DNA of 64,000 nucleotides from Saxidomus purpurata (lineage: Eukaryota; Mollusca; Bivalvia; Venerida; Veneridae). Below the pieces are notes generated by a model, which had not been told where the DNA came from, ran no database searches, and was given only the letters and a program-made list of their open reading frames with translations. Shown piece by piece: positions 23,893-36,336 of this stretch (positions are counted from its first letter, which is position 1; every line of letters starts with the position of its first letter). The DNA lies in the NCBI GenBank assembly GCA_022818135.1, contig JAFMSR010000012.1, positions 9,446,486 to 9,510,485 of the forward strand. Reading direction: 5' to 3'. A program made the position numbers and the translations under genes.

Positions 23893-24541
23893 TGTTAGGA
23901 TATTACCAAGAAACACAAATGAACACAATTCCAAAACAGGAGAGGCATGGCTGCCAAGATCTTTCTTGCATATCGGATCAGCAAATCCGGTGACTTTGCC
24001 ATTGCCGGAAAAACTGTTCTCGCACCCCTCCTAGGCTAGACGACTCTCGTGAATTACTTATGACGTAACGTTATAAACATTGTGACGTCACTTTCCTAAA
24101 CACAACGTCTGCATATCGGTTGTTTTTAGGATAATTCATCATTTTGATAAGTTTGCATTTAGAAATCTACTTTAAAATGCAAGCCGGTAGATTCTATGCA
24201 AGAAAAAATTTCCATCATGAGACTTGGCAGCCTCGTTCCCGCCAAAACAGTTAATCTCGGTGACGGATATTTCGATCTGAACCTCGTGCTCATGACAGAA
24301 ACTATTATTCTCTCACGAGAAGAGACGAATGAGACGAAGAGAACACAGAAGAATAGAAAATTAATATGGCTGTTTCGTGAAAACCAACCAACCATGAGAA
24401 ACATGTTGAAATTGTATATAAATTCAACTTTCGTGCAAAGAAAAAAGTTCACAAGTGCATGAAAACGGACACCACACGGAAATAAGCTACTTAGTGGTTT
24501 GTTCATTGAGACTGATAAAAATGCTCTTGGTCATTCCAACA
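23893..24541 (+). mobile_element. LTR of a retrotransposon with adjacent primer-binding site
   Basis: It begins TGTTAGGATATTACC and ends CATTCCAACA, giving the TG...CA and TGTT...AACA termini of an LTR. A TATA box (GTATATAAATTC) lies at about 24414-24425 and an AATAAG signal about 65 bp later, so U3, R and U5 are in the expected order. Five bases after the end, TGGCGAGCCACG (24547 on) looks like a tRNA primer-binding site. No gag or pol frame follows, so only the LTR and leader are preserved. Open frames inside it on both strands (24159-24506) are not considered genes. Confidence 0.65.
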
Positions 24542-24559
24542 TAAACTGGCGAGCCACGT

Positions 24560-25394
24560 TCTGCTCACCGTGTACAGAATGTTACGTTTCAATATAGCAG
24601 ATCGCAATTCTGTTGCGAGCGCTAAAGAGGGGAAAAAAGTGGTTCTCGGAACAAGGTATATTTTTTTGTACTCATTAGCTAATTTTGATAGTTTTAGTAA
24701 AGAAAGGTGACATTGACCGCTGCCTGGTGCCAGTAAAAATTTGTTTTGATGGCCTTTGTAAAGCTGTGTTCAGCCATAAATGTCACACAGTGTACAAAAT
24801 CTCATATACTTTTAATTGAATAATTGACAGAATTGAAAATTAATTAATGCTTTTTGGGGGGACAGAATTGATGAAATGCGCAGCTGTACGATTTGTTTTA
24901 TTGGCATTTGATGTTCACCGCCTTAATCCTATTGAAATTTATTGCCGGAAAAATATATGCCAACGCTTCAACTATTGTCATAAAAGTCACTCTATGTTTT
25001 TTTTTACATTTGTTTTAGATTCATTTTTCTTTTTGTCAAGCTTAATCTTAGAAGAAACATTTTTTTTCCGTGAACGATTGCCTTGCTATGCATTCAGCAT
25101 TTTATAACCTTCCTGTACTGCACGTGTTGACGGATTCTTTTAAGTATTTAAATAAGAGATGGTGCCCTTCTGTGCGAGAACAAACGTAATTAAGTTTAAA
25201 GCTATAGTCTAACAAAGGGAAGTTCAGTCATTGTAAAATACAATAAGTATTCTTCTGGTTGTCTGTCTGTGTAAGCGATCAGTTTAACTGTCTAGATGTT
25301 CCGGCAAGCTGAGGTTAATCCACACTGATCGCAAAAGTGAAACATATGTTTTCAAACAGAGAGAAAGGCAATGTGTCTTTGATGAGGATACTGC
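24560..25394. other. Intergenic, nothing recognised
   Basis: This may include eroded internal sequence of the retroelement. I recognise no coding domain. Confidence 0.4.
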
Positions 25395-25500
25395 CGCCAT
25401 GCAAGGCACTGGTGGGGATCAGTCCTGGGACCATGCGATCCTGAGGCGAAATCACCACCACTGCATTACGGCGGCTCCACTGTGCGATACGTCGGCTCCG
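25395..25500 (-). repeat. SINE head, same family as 10236-10310
   Basis: On the minus strand it reads GTGGAGCCGCC, then an A-box-like TAATGCAGTGGTGG, CGCCTCAGGATCG and a degenerate B box (GGACTGATCCCC). The order and motifs match the copy at 10.24 kb. Confidence 0.45.
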
Positions 25501-26317
25501 TTCAGGTTGTCAGTAATTAATGAACCGGAACAGTATATGGATTCATACCAGACTACCCGGATGTTCGCGTAAAGGTGGATTTTCACTGGTCGCAAATGCC
25601 TATAACCTTGTTATACGATATGTCACAAATATTTATATCTTAATGCACGTTTTTTTTTTCTATCAAGTGCGTCCAAATGTCATTGCGAAATGTTTTTCCC
25701 CTTACAGATCATTTTGTTCCATAATATTTACATTTATATGTCATGTAAATAAACGTGATTTAAAATGATGGAAGTATCTTACTTCAAAAAGACGAGTCAC
25801 TTGCATTAATTATGGTAAGAAGTCAAAGGTTGGATTGGAGAAAATTTCGAGTATCAGCAGCGATCAAATTTAAAATTAAAATTATACAGACATTTCTACT
25901 TAATACAGATTATATGCCCTTTTGTAATTAATCAAATTTATGATTAATACGATGCCATACGTGTTACTCACATGTTGACGCTAGAATATGATTTAATTAA
26001 TCGCAAATTATCCCAATAAGGAGGTCAAGGCATTAATTCATTTTACACAAAAATGTAAGTTGTTGACGCTGTTCTCGTTTTTCATACACTGTAGCTTCGT
26101 TTTTATTAGATCATGCGGAATCAGAGCAAACAATCGATAAATCAGAAATCTTGAAAAAAAAAATGTACATATTTTATCTTTCATTTCAGGACAAATACGT
26201 GTCCTTAGCCGCATCGACTATTCACGAGTCGATGCAATCTTGATTAATAAGCGTTTATCACACTATAACGGAAGTCAGCATGTATATATACACCTCAGTA
26301 CCCTATGTATATATATA
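25501..26317. other. Intergenic, nothing recognised
   Basis: AT-rich with only short chance frames. It ends in TA-rich simple sequence adjoining the SINE. Confidence 0.4.
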
Positions 26318-26523
26318 GTTACGAAGAAACGCCCGTAGTTTATTGTATCGATGTCTTCAAGCTCAAGAGAGAGAGAGGCAGCGAGTTTTTCATCACAGAT
26401 TGGCGGACTGAGGCACATGTGGTAACAGTTTCTTTTCTCAGGGACAAACCTTGTGCTCCGGCTCGGATTTAAACTGGGGACGTCCAATTCTATAGCTGAA
26501 CGCCCTTTTCACTTGGCTATCGG
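26318..26523 (-). repeat. SINE copy 1, shared family with 58105-58340
   Basis: It aligns by eye over its length with the copy at 58.1 kb: TACGAAGAAA, CTCAAGAGAGAGAG, GTTTTTC, GGC(A/C)CATGTGG, and a tRNA-like head at the high-coordinate end. It is strongly diverged, so probably old. A (TA)n tail lies at its low-coordinate (3') end. Confidence 0.6.
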
Positions 26524-26603
26524 TTTTTTTTAAAGCTGACTTAATCCGCAAATTAACCGAACAAAATATTTTATGACTATAAAAAGCATGGACCATTTTT
26601 GCA

Positions 26604-26717
26604 TAGGTTAGTGTTCATTTTGATGCATTTACTACAATGAATTGGTCAGGCGCGGCGTCGAGCATGCCTCGCGACTAATTTATTGTAGTTAATGTATCAA
26701 AAATGAACATTAACCTA
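26604..26717. mobile_element. Palindromic MITE-like hairpin
   Basis: TAGGTTAGTGTTCATTTTGA and its inverse pair over about 45 bp with a GC-rich loop (GGCGCGGCGTCGAGC). Confidence 0.85.
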
Positions 26718-26720
26718 CTT

Positions 26721-26847
26721 AGTGTTTGAAATTATCTTTTATAAATCAGCATTATTCCCCTTTTTACTGACCCTGTATATAATTTACCCAAGTTAAAGTG
26801 CAGCGAATACTGCGCTGCGATTGGACAAAAAAATAATTTCAAACACT
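26721..26847. mobile_element. Short MITE with 15-bp inverted termini
   Basis: AGTGTTTGAAATTAT at the left is exactly inverted at the right end (ATAATTTCAAACACT). It abuts the hairpin at 26604-26717. Confidence 0.75.
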
Positions 26848-29800
26848 ACTTGAAGATATTTTTACGTATGCACGTTTCCTCTTTAAATACAATTCAAGTT
26901 CAAGTTCAGACGTTATTTATCAACAAAACTATTTTAATTGTGTCAGCTAAAACATATTTCCTTTTAAGTCAAATAAAGTCAACGTTCAAACTTCATTTAT
27001 TTTCCTAGTTCAAAGTTAAATATAAGCTACGAATAACTTTTTTAACCCAAAACATGCTTGTGGTATACACCACTGCAATCTTTTGACATATTCCCATTTG
27101 TTTTCGGTGTATTACATGTCATGTTTCCGCGCGAAATGCTTTTGGTTAAATTTACATATGGCATAATGCACGCTCGGAGCCTTATACATTTGCTGTAGTC
27201 TAGATTTTAATACAGATCACGTTCTAAAGGTCCTGGAATCATTTGAATCTGGCACGTGACCAATGACACCTTTAACGACAAACGTCACAATTTAGTCAGG
27301 TGAAGCTTGCCTATGTATTTAATATTCTGCTAACCTTTGTTTGCTTACAAATATTCCTGCTGTCCGTCCTTCCGTCCGTCTAGAGCCATATTTATTCATT
27401 GTTGGTGAAATTTGAATAGAACATTGTAGAAATGTTGACTATTGTTGGGAATTGCAGCCCGCCAAGTTTCAGTCAGAATGCCCCAAAAAACATTAGAGTT
27501 ATGGCCTTTTGAAGTTTTCTTATAATATTAATTATGGAAATTTGATTATACCTTTCCTGTAAAACCAGTGGTCAGAACATAATTTCATTTCATAGAAATT
27601 ATAATCTAACTGGTGGTATCGGAATTCGTAAAATTAGTACCATCCATTGAAAAAAAAGGCCAGTAGTTGGGTGGAGTTGTTTTACCTATATAACCTCTAT
27701 AGAGACTTGGGTGGAAAATGTTTCTTTGAAACTATTAGTATGAATTTAATTGGACTTGGTAACCTGAATAATGTCATGGTTCCTAATCCAAACTGCTTCA
27801 AGGTTAGCGATTCCTTCAGAAATGAGATCCCAAACGAGATCCCAAACTGAGATCTCAATAGTTTTCTTATTAATAAAAACTTTAACATTCTTTGTATTTG
27901 AAACTAATCATGGCGTCAGAATTTTATTTCATAACTCTTTTAAGTAAATATAAACATTTCTCAAATAAATACAAAATGTATGATCCTTTGAAAAAATGAG
28001 ATTCCCAATTGACAGGGCCGTTTTCCCTATATAATCTTTATAGAAAGTTAAAATATCGTGAGCAGAACGTAACTTCATCTGGTCAAATTAATTAATCTTA
28101 TGACCCTTGAACAAAAAATGCTTAAATCAAACCGCTGTGGGCACTATAGGCATGTGGCTGAAGATTGCGTCCGCTGCATCTTTCGCCGGTTTGTTGGTAT
28201 TATGATAGGATTTTACTGTGACAAAAACCTAATACTGGAAACATCACCGAAAACCAAAAACACATGACTTCCAGCGTCTTCGTTCATTAAAAGCGGATAC
28301 ATACAATGAACACCAATTGGTCTATTAAAAATTTAAAACTGACCAATAGACAAAGATCTTACAAATAAGATATTTTGTCCTTATTCACACACATTGCAAA
28401 TTAACACAAAGTACTCAAAGACACGGAATGGAACAGCATAAATTAACAAAAAGTACTGCAGTCATTGACAAGGAACAGAAAAAAAATGTTTCTGTATAAA
28501 CAAGTCTTGTGTTTATTTATGTAACAGTTAACAAACACTCCAGCAACTTTCACATTCAATACAACAGGGAACAGTCTGTGTACCACTTCACTTTATCATG
28601 TTACTATTTTAAGTAACAACAAATTCTTGCTTCTTCACTTTTTCATTACAAAAAAAAGTTCAATTTTACATCTTTATATAACACTATCTAGTAAAACACA
28701 TGCTCTGTGGTACATGGAGAGGAAAAACTGATGTGCTTCTTCTTTTTTTTAAACAATTTCCTTTTGTAACGTTCTCCTTGAAAGTATTATAGCTTAAACG
28801 TATAAATACCATTTACTCGTGCGTTCACTTTTGGACTGTAGACATTAAAGCCAGGTCCATTAACGTTGCCCAATTAATGAACAGTAATGCAGAACAGTTC
28901 AATGAGTTTTCTAGATCAAAATTTATTTTATGAAGGAAACACATAACTTACAGCTCATATTTTTGGTTCGAATCGATTAATATTCGAATTATTCCTTTCA
29001 CCTTGTTCAAAAATCAATTGAGGTCTATGTGTTTGATTGATTATTTATTTGAATTTTTGAAACATCAGACACAGTATCCTTTGATTTCAAATTTGCATAT
29101 TTTATCTTAATGATTTATGAACTGTAAAAATACTTTGTATAGAAATTTACATAATATATTATAAAGAGCTGAAATGTTAGTATATACGATTCATAAATAG
29201 ATAGTTGTATCTATATTTAGAACCTGATAATTTTAGGAGGAAGAAGGATGTGTTTTCTTTTCAATGAAATGATTTACACTTGTCAGAATACCTATGATTG
29301 ATGTCTCATAATTGAAATACCTTTTATTCAATCTTTCATAAACAGCTGAGCTCTGTGATTACATGCTGTGTGCTGTTTTGGGTTACAGGCAGTACATTTT
29401 GTCGAGTGTGTGAAAATAGTACCTGCAAATAACAACTCCGCAAATATATCACAAAAATACACTTGACGCTTCGGTTTTTTTTTTAAAGTTTCTCGTCAGA
29501 GCTCCCCATGTAGTCTTAACAAATATCTTATTTACATTCATATGTTTTGCAATACATGCCATTTTGAAATTAAATCTAACCCGATTAGAAAATTGAATCA
29601 TTTCTGCTTACATTGTAAGTTGTCCTTATTTCAACTTAAAACTTTCCTAACTCCGATAGAACCCTCATTTCGCTAATCATTAAAGTAGTTTTAAGTCTAC
29701 AGTGTTGCACTTAATTGAACAAAACAATAAAATAATTACACACCTTTGTTTTTGTTTTTTCTTAAATGCCGTCATTATCCAGACACAAGCTGGCTGCTTA

Positions 29801-30357
29801 AAAAACATCCAGCGGATAGCATGCATGAACATAAGAAGAGGGTTAGTATGGTCCCATAAGGTCATCTGAGAACCAAAACCTGTTTAGAATTAAAACCACT
29901 TTTGGAGTTTGCATGCCAATATCTTCTATTTGATCAGTGTAAATGGGAATGGACCCCGTGAGAAAAGTTGATGCTGAGAGACTATCGCATAGTTATCCTG
30001 ATGAAATGAAGATTAGAACTGTACATACTGTTACAGCGCTATTAACCTTCAACCAAACGTACAGACAGGCGGACGAACTGACGGTCAGAGAGTTTGTCAC
30101 AATAGCATTGAGGTCGGACTCGAAGGTGAGGTCCTGAAGTCCAACTCCCCATACTGACACTATCCCAGCATAATGCATGAGAAAAAATACCTATCATATT
30201 AATATATGGATGGGGTTTGTTCTTACAATGCTTAAAGGCAGTAAATATGTGTAAATTATGTAAGTTATAAATGTAAGTCATCAAATATTATAATTAAACA
30301 AATGCATAAACTTTTATAGAACAGTATAAATTGAACATTATACAAAATGCCAAATAT
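26848..30357. other. Gene-poor interval with one mollusc-type repeat
   Basis: At 27360-27530 there is a GTCCGTCCTTCCGTCCGTC run followed by repeat-like text (TTGTTGGGAATTGCAGC). Near 30060-30090 there is another GACAGGCGGACGAACTGACGG run. The rest is AT-rich with no supported gene. Confidence 0.4.
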
Positions 30358-30675
30358 AAACTAGACTAGTTAGGTGTTCAGTAGAACACTTGTGTCGCCC
30401 TCTTACACTTTGTCAGAATAACTAATAATTTCATGACAATTCTAGGTACAAAAAGGGGTATAACTCTGTCAAATATGACCTTGACCTACAAAATTTAGGA
30501 GCATCATGACCCTTTTGTCATAAGCAATGCAATTTGAAAGTTTGATGCAGAAATCTTAAGAAATGGCAAAGTTATAGCCAACGTTAAGTTTGAGTGACGG
30601 ACGGACCGACCGACCGACGGACAAAGCGATCCCTTTGTATTGCCTTTTCTCCGAAAGGGCCACACAAAAATGAGG
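30358..30675 (-). repeat. Mollusc-type interspersed repeat with (ACGG)n run
   Basis: It spans GTGTTCAGTAGAACACTTGT to the tail GACGGACGGACCGACCG, then AAAGCGATCCCTTTG. The first part recurs inverted at 15504-15545. Related tails are at 35020-35060 and 61087-61130. Confidence 0.7.
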
Positions 30676-31640
30676 TTGGAGAGCAAGTATTGTATTAGTT
30701 ATTCAGGGGGCATAATCCAAATAAAAGCTTAATTGTGTGAAGCAAAGTAAAATTTACAAAACAAAATGGCGGACATCAGCTTATATGGTTCCCAGATAAA
30801 TGACATCATAGTTTCTTCTGATAAATAAAGTAACCGTGCGAAGACAAAAAAAGCTCGTTGTTCACACAACTGTTTGAGACACTTCGGAAATTGCAACATT
30901 TAATATCGCCATAATAGTTGCCCACGACTTTCATACTGAACTACTTTCATTGCAGGTATTGTGGCTTTAGATCGCCAACTTACTAGTATTCGTGCGCATT
31001 AACCTAAAAGTGATATTACAAGAGTTATAACTATATGCATACCTATATGAAATCAATGCTTGATACCACATGATAATTTAAACTCGTGTGGCTATACACG
31101 TGCCACAGCCTTACATATAGCTGAAACATCATGGCATGCTACTCTCCGGGTCATACCGCATGTATACCTAGGGTGGTGGACTACAAACAAGCATGCTACT
31201 CTCAATAAAGGTACAAGGGCACTAATTACCAATGAAGCCTAGTGTTCACCTATACTTTATTTGCATCGGAATATTCTGTGGCTTACGTCTAATATAATGT
31301 AATCTGCCAGAGTTTTTTTTGCCCTTTGATTTGAGTGCGGTATGGTTATGGGGATTACTAAATTAATTCCAAGGTTAATCACTAGTTATACCAGAAAAGT
31401 TCCAAACATTTCAGGAATGATTTTTTTATGATTTTTTGTTGTACAGAAAAGTGCAGCTGAACTTAAAAAAATAACTGCAAGCAAAACATATAATAACTGA
31501 TATCATTAGATGATTAAAGACGGTAACTCTAAATTTACAAATACATGTACAAGTAAGTTTGCAAATAAAACTGATGAACTCTCTGAAAAAAATAGGGCCT
31601 AAAAATGTGTACCTTATTTCCGGATTTACATTTTATCCGT
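30676..31640. other. Intergenic, nothing recognised
   Basis: No supported exon or repeat; only short chance frames. Confidence 0.4.
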
Positions 31641-32095
31641 AGTCGTTTTATACAAAGTTTACTGTGCTATAAAATTCAAGAGCTTAAACTTAATGAAATA
31701 TTGTCTGAGCAAAATATACCGAGGATATGCATAAATAGGCTTGGTACTGATCACTCCTGTGAAATTTCATTAATTTATGTCGAATGGTTGCTGAGAAATA
31801 GCGAGGACAATATTTGCTGAAAAAAGTCAAAGGGCCATAACTTAATAGAAAATTATGCGACCGCAACATACTGAAAATGTGCATGAATAGGCTCAGGATC
31901 AATCACTTCTCTGAGGTTTCATTGGTTTCAGCCCGTGATTGCTGAGAAATAGCAAAGAAAAAATGCTGAGGAAAATCAAAGGTCCGTTACTCAATCAAAA
32001 TATTATTCAAGTGAAATATGCCGACAAAATTCACAAAGGCTGAGAAATAGTGCTACAATATATGCTGAAACGAAGAGGGCCATGAGACCCTTATC
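31641..32095 (+). repeat. ~151-bp tandem repeat, 2.5 diverged units
   Basis: GCTGAGAAATAGC recurs at about 31789, 31940 and 32040, each with CATGAATAGGCT-like and CCATAACT-like neighbours. A further single copy lies at 33560-33760. Confidence 0.7.
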
Positions 32096-32990
32096 TCGCT
32101 CACAAAAAAGATACTGCTCTCAAGTTAAAATATGAATGCAAAACTATCCATAAACATGTAGATCAAATTTCATTCATTGTTGTAACTTCAAAAACTAGAA
32201 AGTAGGTCATGATCAAGGTCAGCTAATGTCGAAGTTGAAATCTACAGGCACAACTGTTTCAGTTGATGGAACTTAAAATAGGTAGGTAGGTAAAGGTCAG
32301 TCAAGGTCAAAGTTAAAATATGCATACCCACCTATCCATATAGTTCACATTTCATCGTTGTAGCTTAAACAACAAGAAAGTAAGTCACTAGGTCATGTGT
32401 CCCGGGGTTTGACCATGTAACCTCAAAGTTAGTGTGGGAGTAACTTGCTCGTCAATGTCAGCTTTACTACAATGTATTTAGTTTGTAAATTAAGGCCTAA
32501 TGGTTCTGCAGTTATTGAACATAATGCATCTGACCTTGACTTTTGACCCAATAACTTAAATGTTGGAAGAGGTCACCGACTGGTTAAGAGCAACCTGTTA
32601 TTGAAGTCTGTGCATCCTATGCACAATTGTTCTCGAATTATTAAACATGATAGGTTTAACCATGGGGGGGTTAAGTATGACCCCGGGGCATAATGTTAAC
32701 AAATTGCGTCGATGACCAGTACCTATATAAGTCTATACGAAAATTAGTGACCCCTTGGAATGAACAATTTTGACCACAAGGTCATTATTCGAACAAACTT
32801 GGTAGAGGTCTACTAGACATTATTACGCATAAAAATATCTAAGCTCAAGATCTTGTGGATTTAGAATAGAAAAAGTTTATCTATATAAGTTTTGGAAAGC
32901 AATTAACCCCGGAGGGTTTATTTTAGCTCTGGTGGCCATGTTGTTCAGTAAACAGTAACCACTTGAACAAATTAAAAAAGCTTAATGCCA
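32096..32990 (+). repeat. Mollusc-type repeats rich in AGGTCA words
   Basis: AAGGTCAAAGTTAAAAT, GGTCATGATCAAGGTCAG and similar text fill 32130-32480. A second repeat type (ACTTGGTAGAGGTCTACTAG) fills 32640-32900. It is non-coding. Confidence 0.6.
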
Positions 32991-32997
32991 GCTGACC

Positions 32998-33386
32998 CCG
33001 ATTTCACGAAAATACTTATTTTAAGTTATTGCTCAGCTGAGTAGTACGTTATTTCAAAGTCAAATTGTTATGAAAATAAGAATATTTCTTGTTGTCATTT
33101 TTAACAATAGTCTATTTTTTAATGAAATTAATATGTTGAAAGAAAAAAATAAGGTATAATACTAAATGCAAGTCAGAATTTTAAGAATTTACTTAAATAC
33201 ATTTCTTTCTATAAAACATCATTTCCTGCATATATACTGACAAGTGTATGTAAATGTAATAAATGGGCAAATAAGATTCTGACAAACTTGAATTGTTTAA
33301 AGAAATAAACATGCAAGGGGCTAATAAGTGTTGAGATAAGTTGAGCATGTCACTGAGTAATTACTTAAGTATTTTCGTGAAATCGT
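32998..33386. mobile_element. ~388-bp MITE, family M, intact copy
   Basis: The termini are CCGATTTCACGAAAATACTTA and, inverted, TAAGTATTTTCGTGAAATCG. Apparent short target duplications read GACC on both sides. The same element, inverted and interrupted, is at 41621-42656. Confidence 0.87.
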
Positions 33387-33559
33387 GACCAGGATGCCCA
33401 TGGTCAAGTTTATTGATATTCCATAAAGTCGAACAAATCATTGAAGGAATTCTGGACGGGGTACAGACGATGGACACCGGACAAGAGCCCATACTTAAAC
33501 TTTCGCCTGAGTGAGTGAACTACTTAATGAAAGATCTCAAACAAAAATAAACATGCCAA

Positions 33560-33760
33560 CGATATGCACATATTGGCCCGGTATCGATAACTCCTGTGAA
33601 ATTTGATTAATTGTCGGCCTTTGGCTGCTGAGAAATAGCGCGGACAAAATTTGATGAAAAAGAGACAAAGAGTCATAACTCAATGGAAAATTATCCGAGC
33701 GTAAGATTCCAACGAAATGCACAAAATACATTTTTTCCGATCACAAAACGATAGAAACTA
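33560..33760 (+). repeat. Single copy of the 31.7 kb repeat
   Basis: CTCCTGTGAAATTTGATTAA, GCTGAGAAATAGCGCGG and AACTCAATGGAAAATTATCC match the units at 31641-32095. Confidence 0.75.
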
Positions 33761-34620
33761 TGATATATGGAGAGTAATAAGATTGTAACTGCAAACACTT
33801 TAAAAGCCATGGAAAAAAAGACTGTAACCGTACATTCACGAGTATAACAATAGCATGAATTAATTTTTCAAGAATAAACAAACTTAATTACAGTAACAAA
33901 TATATTATATCATCTAAACACAGAGGTAAACAAAATACAGCTGTATTGGATATGCAGTTGTCCGAGGGAACGTTTTTGGTACATCAGAACAAATCAGTTT
34001 TGATAACACATGGTATAAATTAGTTTTCTTATCAAAAATTATTATTGAAGCAGTTTTAAATTTTTTGAACATTGCAGGCAGGTATAATATATTCAAATGT
34101 ATAACAAAATGTAAGTTTTCTTATTCGTTCCGGCATACATGTCGACTTCATACTCAATTTTTCTCTAGTTTAATTTCCAAGTACTTAAGGCAGATCCATG
34201 AACAAGCAGGCCAACAGAGACGTACAGAATCAAGTCTCAAGTGATAAAGACCAGACAGCCGAAGAAAATACAAGAAACACGTATATTCCCCCTTTCTTGG
34301 TCATAACACAGCAACCACATACAAAACACCAGGTACACATTAACATTTCTGCAGGTCAAGTTATATATGACACAAGTTTACAATTCTTCAAATTTTCACT
34401 TAATCAGTGGTCATAACTTCGAATGTTCTGGGAAGAAAAAGAAAGCAAAAACTCAAACAAAAATAAACAATTCCAAACTTTTACACTCTGATCAGCATAT
34501 CTGTAAGGTTACATGGATCTAGGGAAAACACGTTTGGGAGTTACACGTAACACACGCTCAAAAATAATGCTGACGGACCATAACAATAGTTTAGATTAAT
34601 AATGCGATGTGTGCGACATA
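33761..34620. other. Intergenic, nothing supported
   Basis: A 72-codon frame at 34198-34416 (+) is polar (QANRDVQNQVSSDKDQTAEE) but has no splice context and is not called. Confidence 0.4.
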
Positions 34621-35095
34621 AGTAAAAAAAAATCCCCGTTATCATAAATTCGAGGGCTATAACTCTGTCATCAACGGGCGCAACGAAGAACAAAATTTCA
34701 AGGGCACAGCAACATGCTGTTTATATCCCGATCAACATTATTGTCATGTTTCATTACTGTATTTGTTTATGGAATTTCACGCAGCACTACAGGTTGTTTC
34801 TTTTTTCAGCAAAAGCCCCGCTCCCCCGCCCACCTACGGAACTCTATAATATAACCTAGGGTATACAAATGTATATTGAAAGGTTTGCAAAGTTGTACAT
34901 GTGGTATTACTACGAGAAAGTAGGTCTTAAAGTCAGACAAATTGAAAACATTCCCTTCAGTACTTTTTGAGTTATTCTTTAGATAAGAATATTTTAAAAG
35001 GGTCAATACCCAGCAAACGCGACGGACGAACGGACGGACGGACCGAAAAACGGGCAAAGCGGTTACTATTTTCTATGTGCTCGCCTTTAGGGGAG
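34621..35095 (-). repeat. Mollusc-type repeat with (ACGG)n run
   Basis: The tail GACGGACGAACGGACGGACG is followed by GGGCAAAGCGGTTACT and GCTCGCCTTTAGGGGAGC, similar in layout to the repeat at 30358. Confidence 0.6.
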
Positions 35096-36129
35096 CATAA
35101 AAATCTATCGTATCATTGAATCGTAATACCAGCTCAAATGACATAAATTAAAGGATCAAGCACTTGTTAAATCTATACAAATATAAACAACAAATCACTT
35201 GAAATGCATTTTTAGATTCTTTGTTTTGTTTGTGTATGTTGTTAAGATCTCGCACAGGTTTTTGACCTAGTTTCCCCGCAATTTGCACTGAAAGACTTCG
35301 TACTCACTGGCATCATTATTAATTTAGTATACGCCTTGAAAATAATAAGCCCTAACGTTGATTTAGCTATAATCAGCTCTTTACCAATATTTGCTCTCTG
35401 TTAAGGTCCTCCCCAGGGGGTGAAAAAGGCTGAAGTTTGCGTTTATTTTAGCTTAACAGTTACTATTAATATAAATATAAATATTTGAAAGACAAACAAA
35501 TTAATTAGGTGATTTGTTGAATAGAAGAACCAAAGTATATTGACAAATTGCATTTAGAGTTAAATTTACTTTGATTTAAATATTTAGACTCTTTTCCCCC
35601 CAGAGTCAAGAAGTGAGAACACATTTTAATGCAGAGGTTATCTGGTACATCTCAATTCGGAAGTTTTTTTCTATTTTGTTGTTTGTTTCTTTCTGTATTT
35701 TAATAGTTCCGCAGCAGCAGTCTTGGTGCGTATCGAACAGGAACTTTCAAATAGAGTTCCGCGTTTTATTTTTACTCACGCATATGACCCAGGATTCACT
35801 GCTGCGGCGCACGAGACGAAAACTGTTTTACAAGCCGTTTTGCCAACAATGTTGTAATAAATCTTTGAAGTTCTGCGAATAACATCCTTATGAGAAGGTT
35901 TTTTCACATTTCCAGTCAGTTTGTACTCAAGGACTGTACAGGAACTAACTATTCAAGGGATTATTCAACGATAAGATAACTAATCTGTCATGTAGTTAAT
36001 CGACATAATCCTGCTGAGTTACACCGCATACTTGAAAATTATCTTATTCATCTAAATTTTCCTTACCCATATTAGTAACTCTTAAAGGAAGTTGGACTGA
36101 ATTCGTAATTTGACTGATAATTAAACTAT
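35096..36129. other. Intergenic with a weak open stretch
   Basis: An 89-codon frame at 35613-35882 (+) has a hydrophobic start and a Cys-rich end (FCQQCCNKSLKFCE) but no recognisable family and no splice support. Confidence 0.35.
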
Positions 36130-36332
36130 TTGAAACGTTCCTTGGGTGTAAATTACGGGTTACCTATATTATGGACCGATGATTCAACGAACGGTATGGA
36201 TCAATTTGTTTTTAAAGGGTTACTTTCGCCGATTGGTTTGGCATTTGTTTCTCCGCTCGGCGTGCCGTTGGCTTACGTTGACAAGATGCCACGTCCGAAT
36301 TTATTGCACTCAATAACACGAACACCTACCAG
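36130..36332 (+). CDS. Candidate exon, unknown protein
   Basis: An open stretch ends at a good donor (ACCAG|GTAGAA). It includes NYGLPILWTDDSTNGMDQF and then a hydrophobic, proline- and glycine-bearing run (SPIGLAFVSPLGVPLAYVD). An in-frame ATG at the MDQF position could start a first coding exon whose product begins with a membrane-anchor-like segment. No upstream acceptor or downstream partner exon was identified, and the product is not recognised. Confidence 0.25.
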
Positions 36333-36336
36333 GTAG

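Noticed and set aside
24055..24095. TGACGTAA and TGACGTCA as CRE promoter elements
   Set aside because: They lie in an LTR. They could serve the retroelement but give no evidence of a host promoter.
24159..24506. Opposed open frames of 115 and 88 codons
   Set aside because: They sit inside a sequence with all the marks of an LTR.
29943..30284. Opposed short frames near 30 kb
   Set aside because: They overlap a GACGG-type repeat run and lack splice support.
32130..32480. Cluster of AGGTCA nuclear-receptor half sites
   Set aside because: The words belong to a dispersed mollusc-type repeat, so no regulatory role can be claimed.
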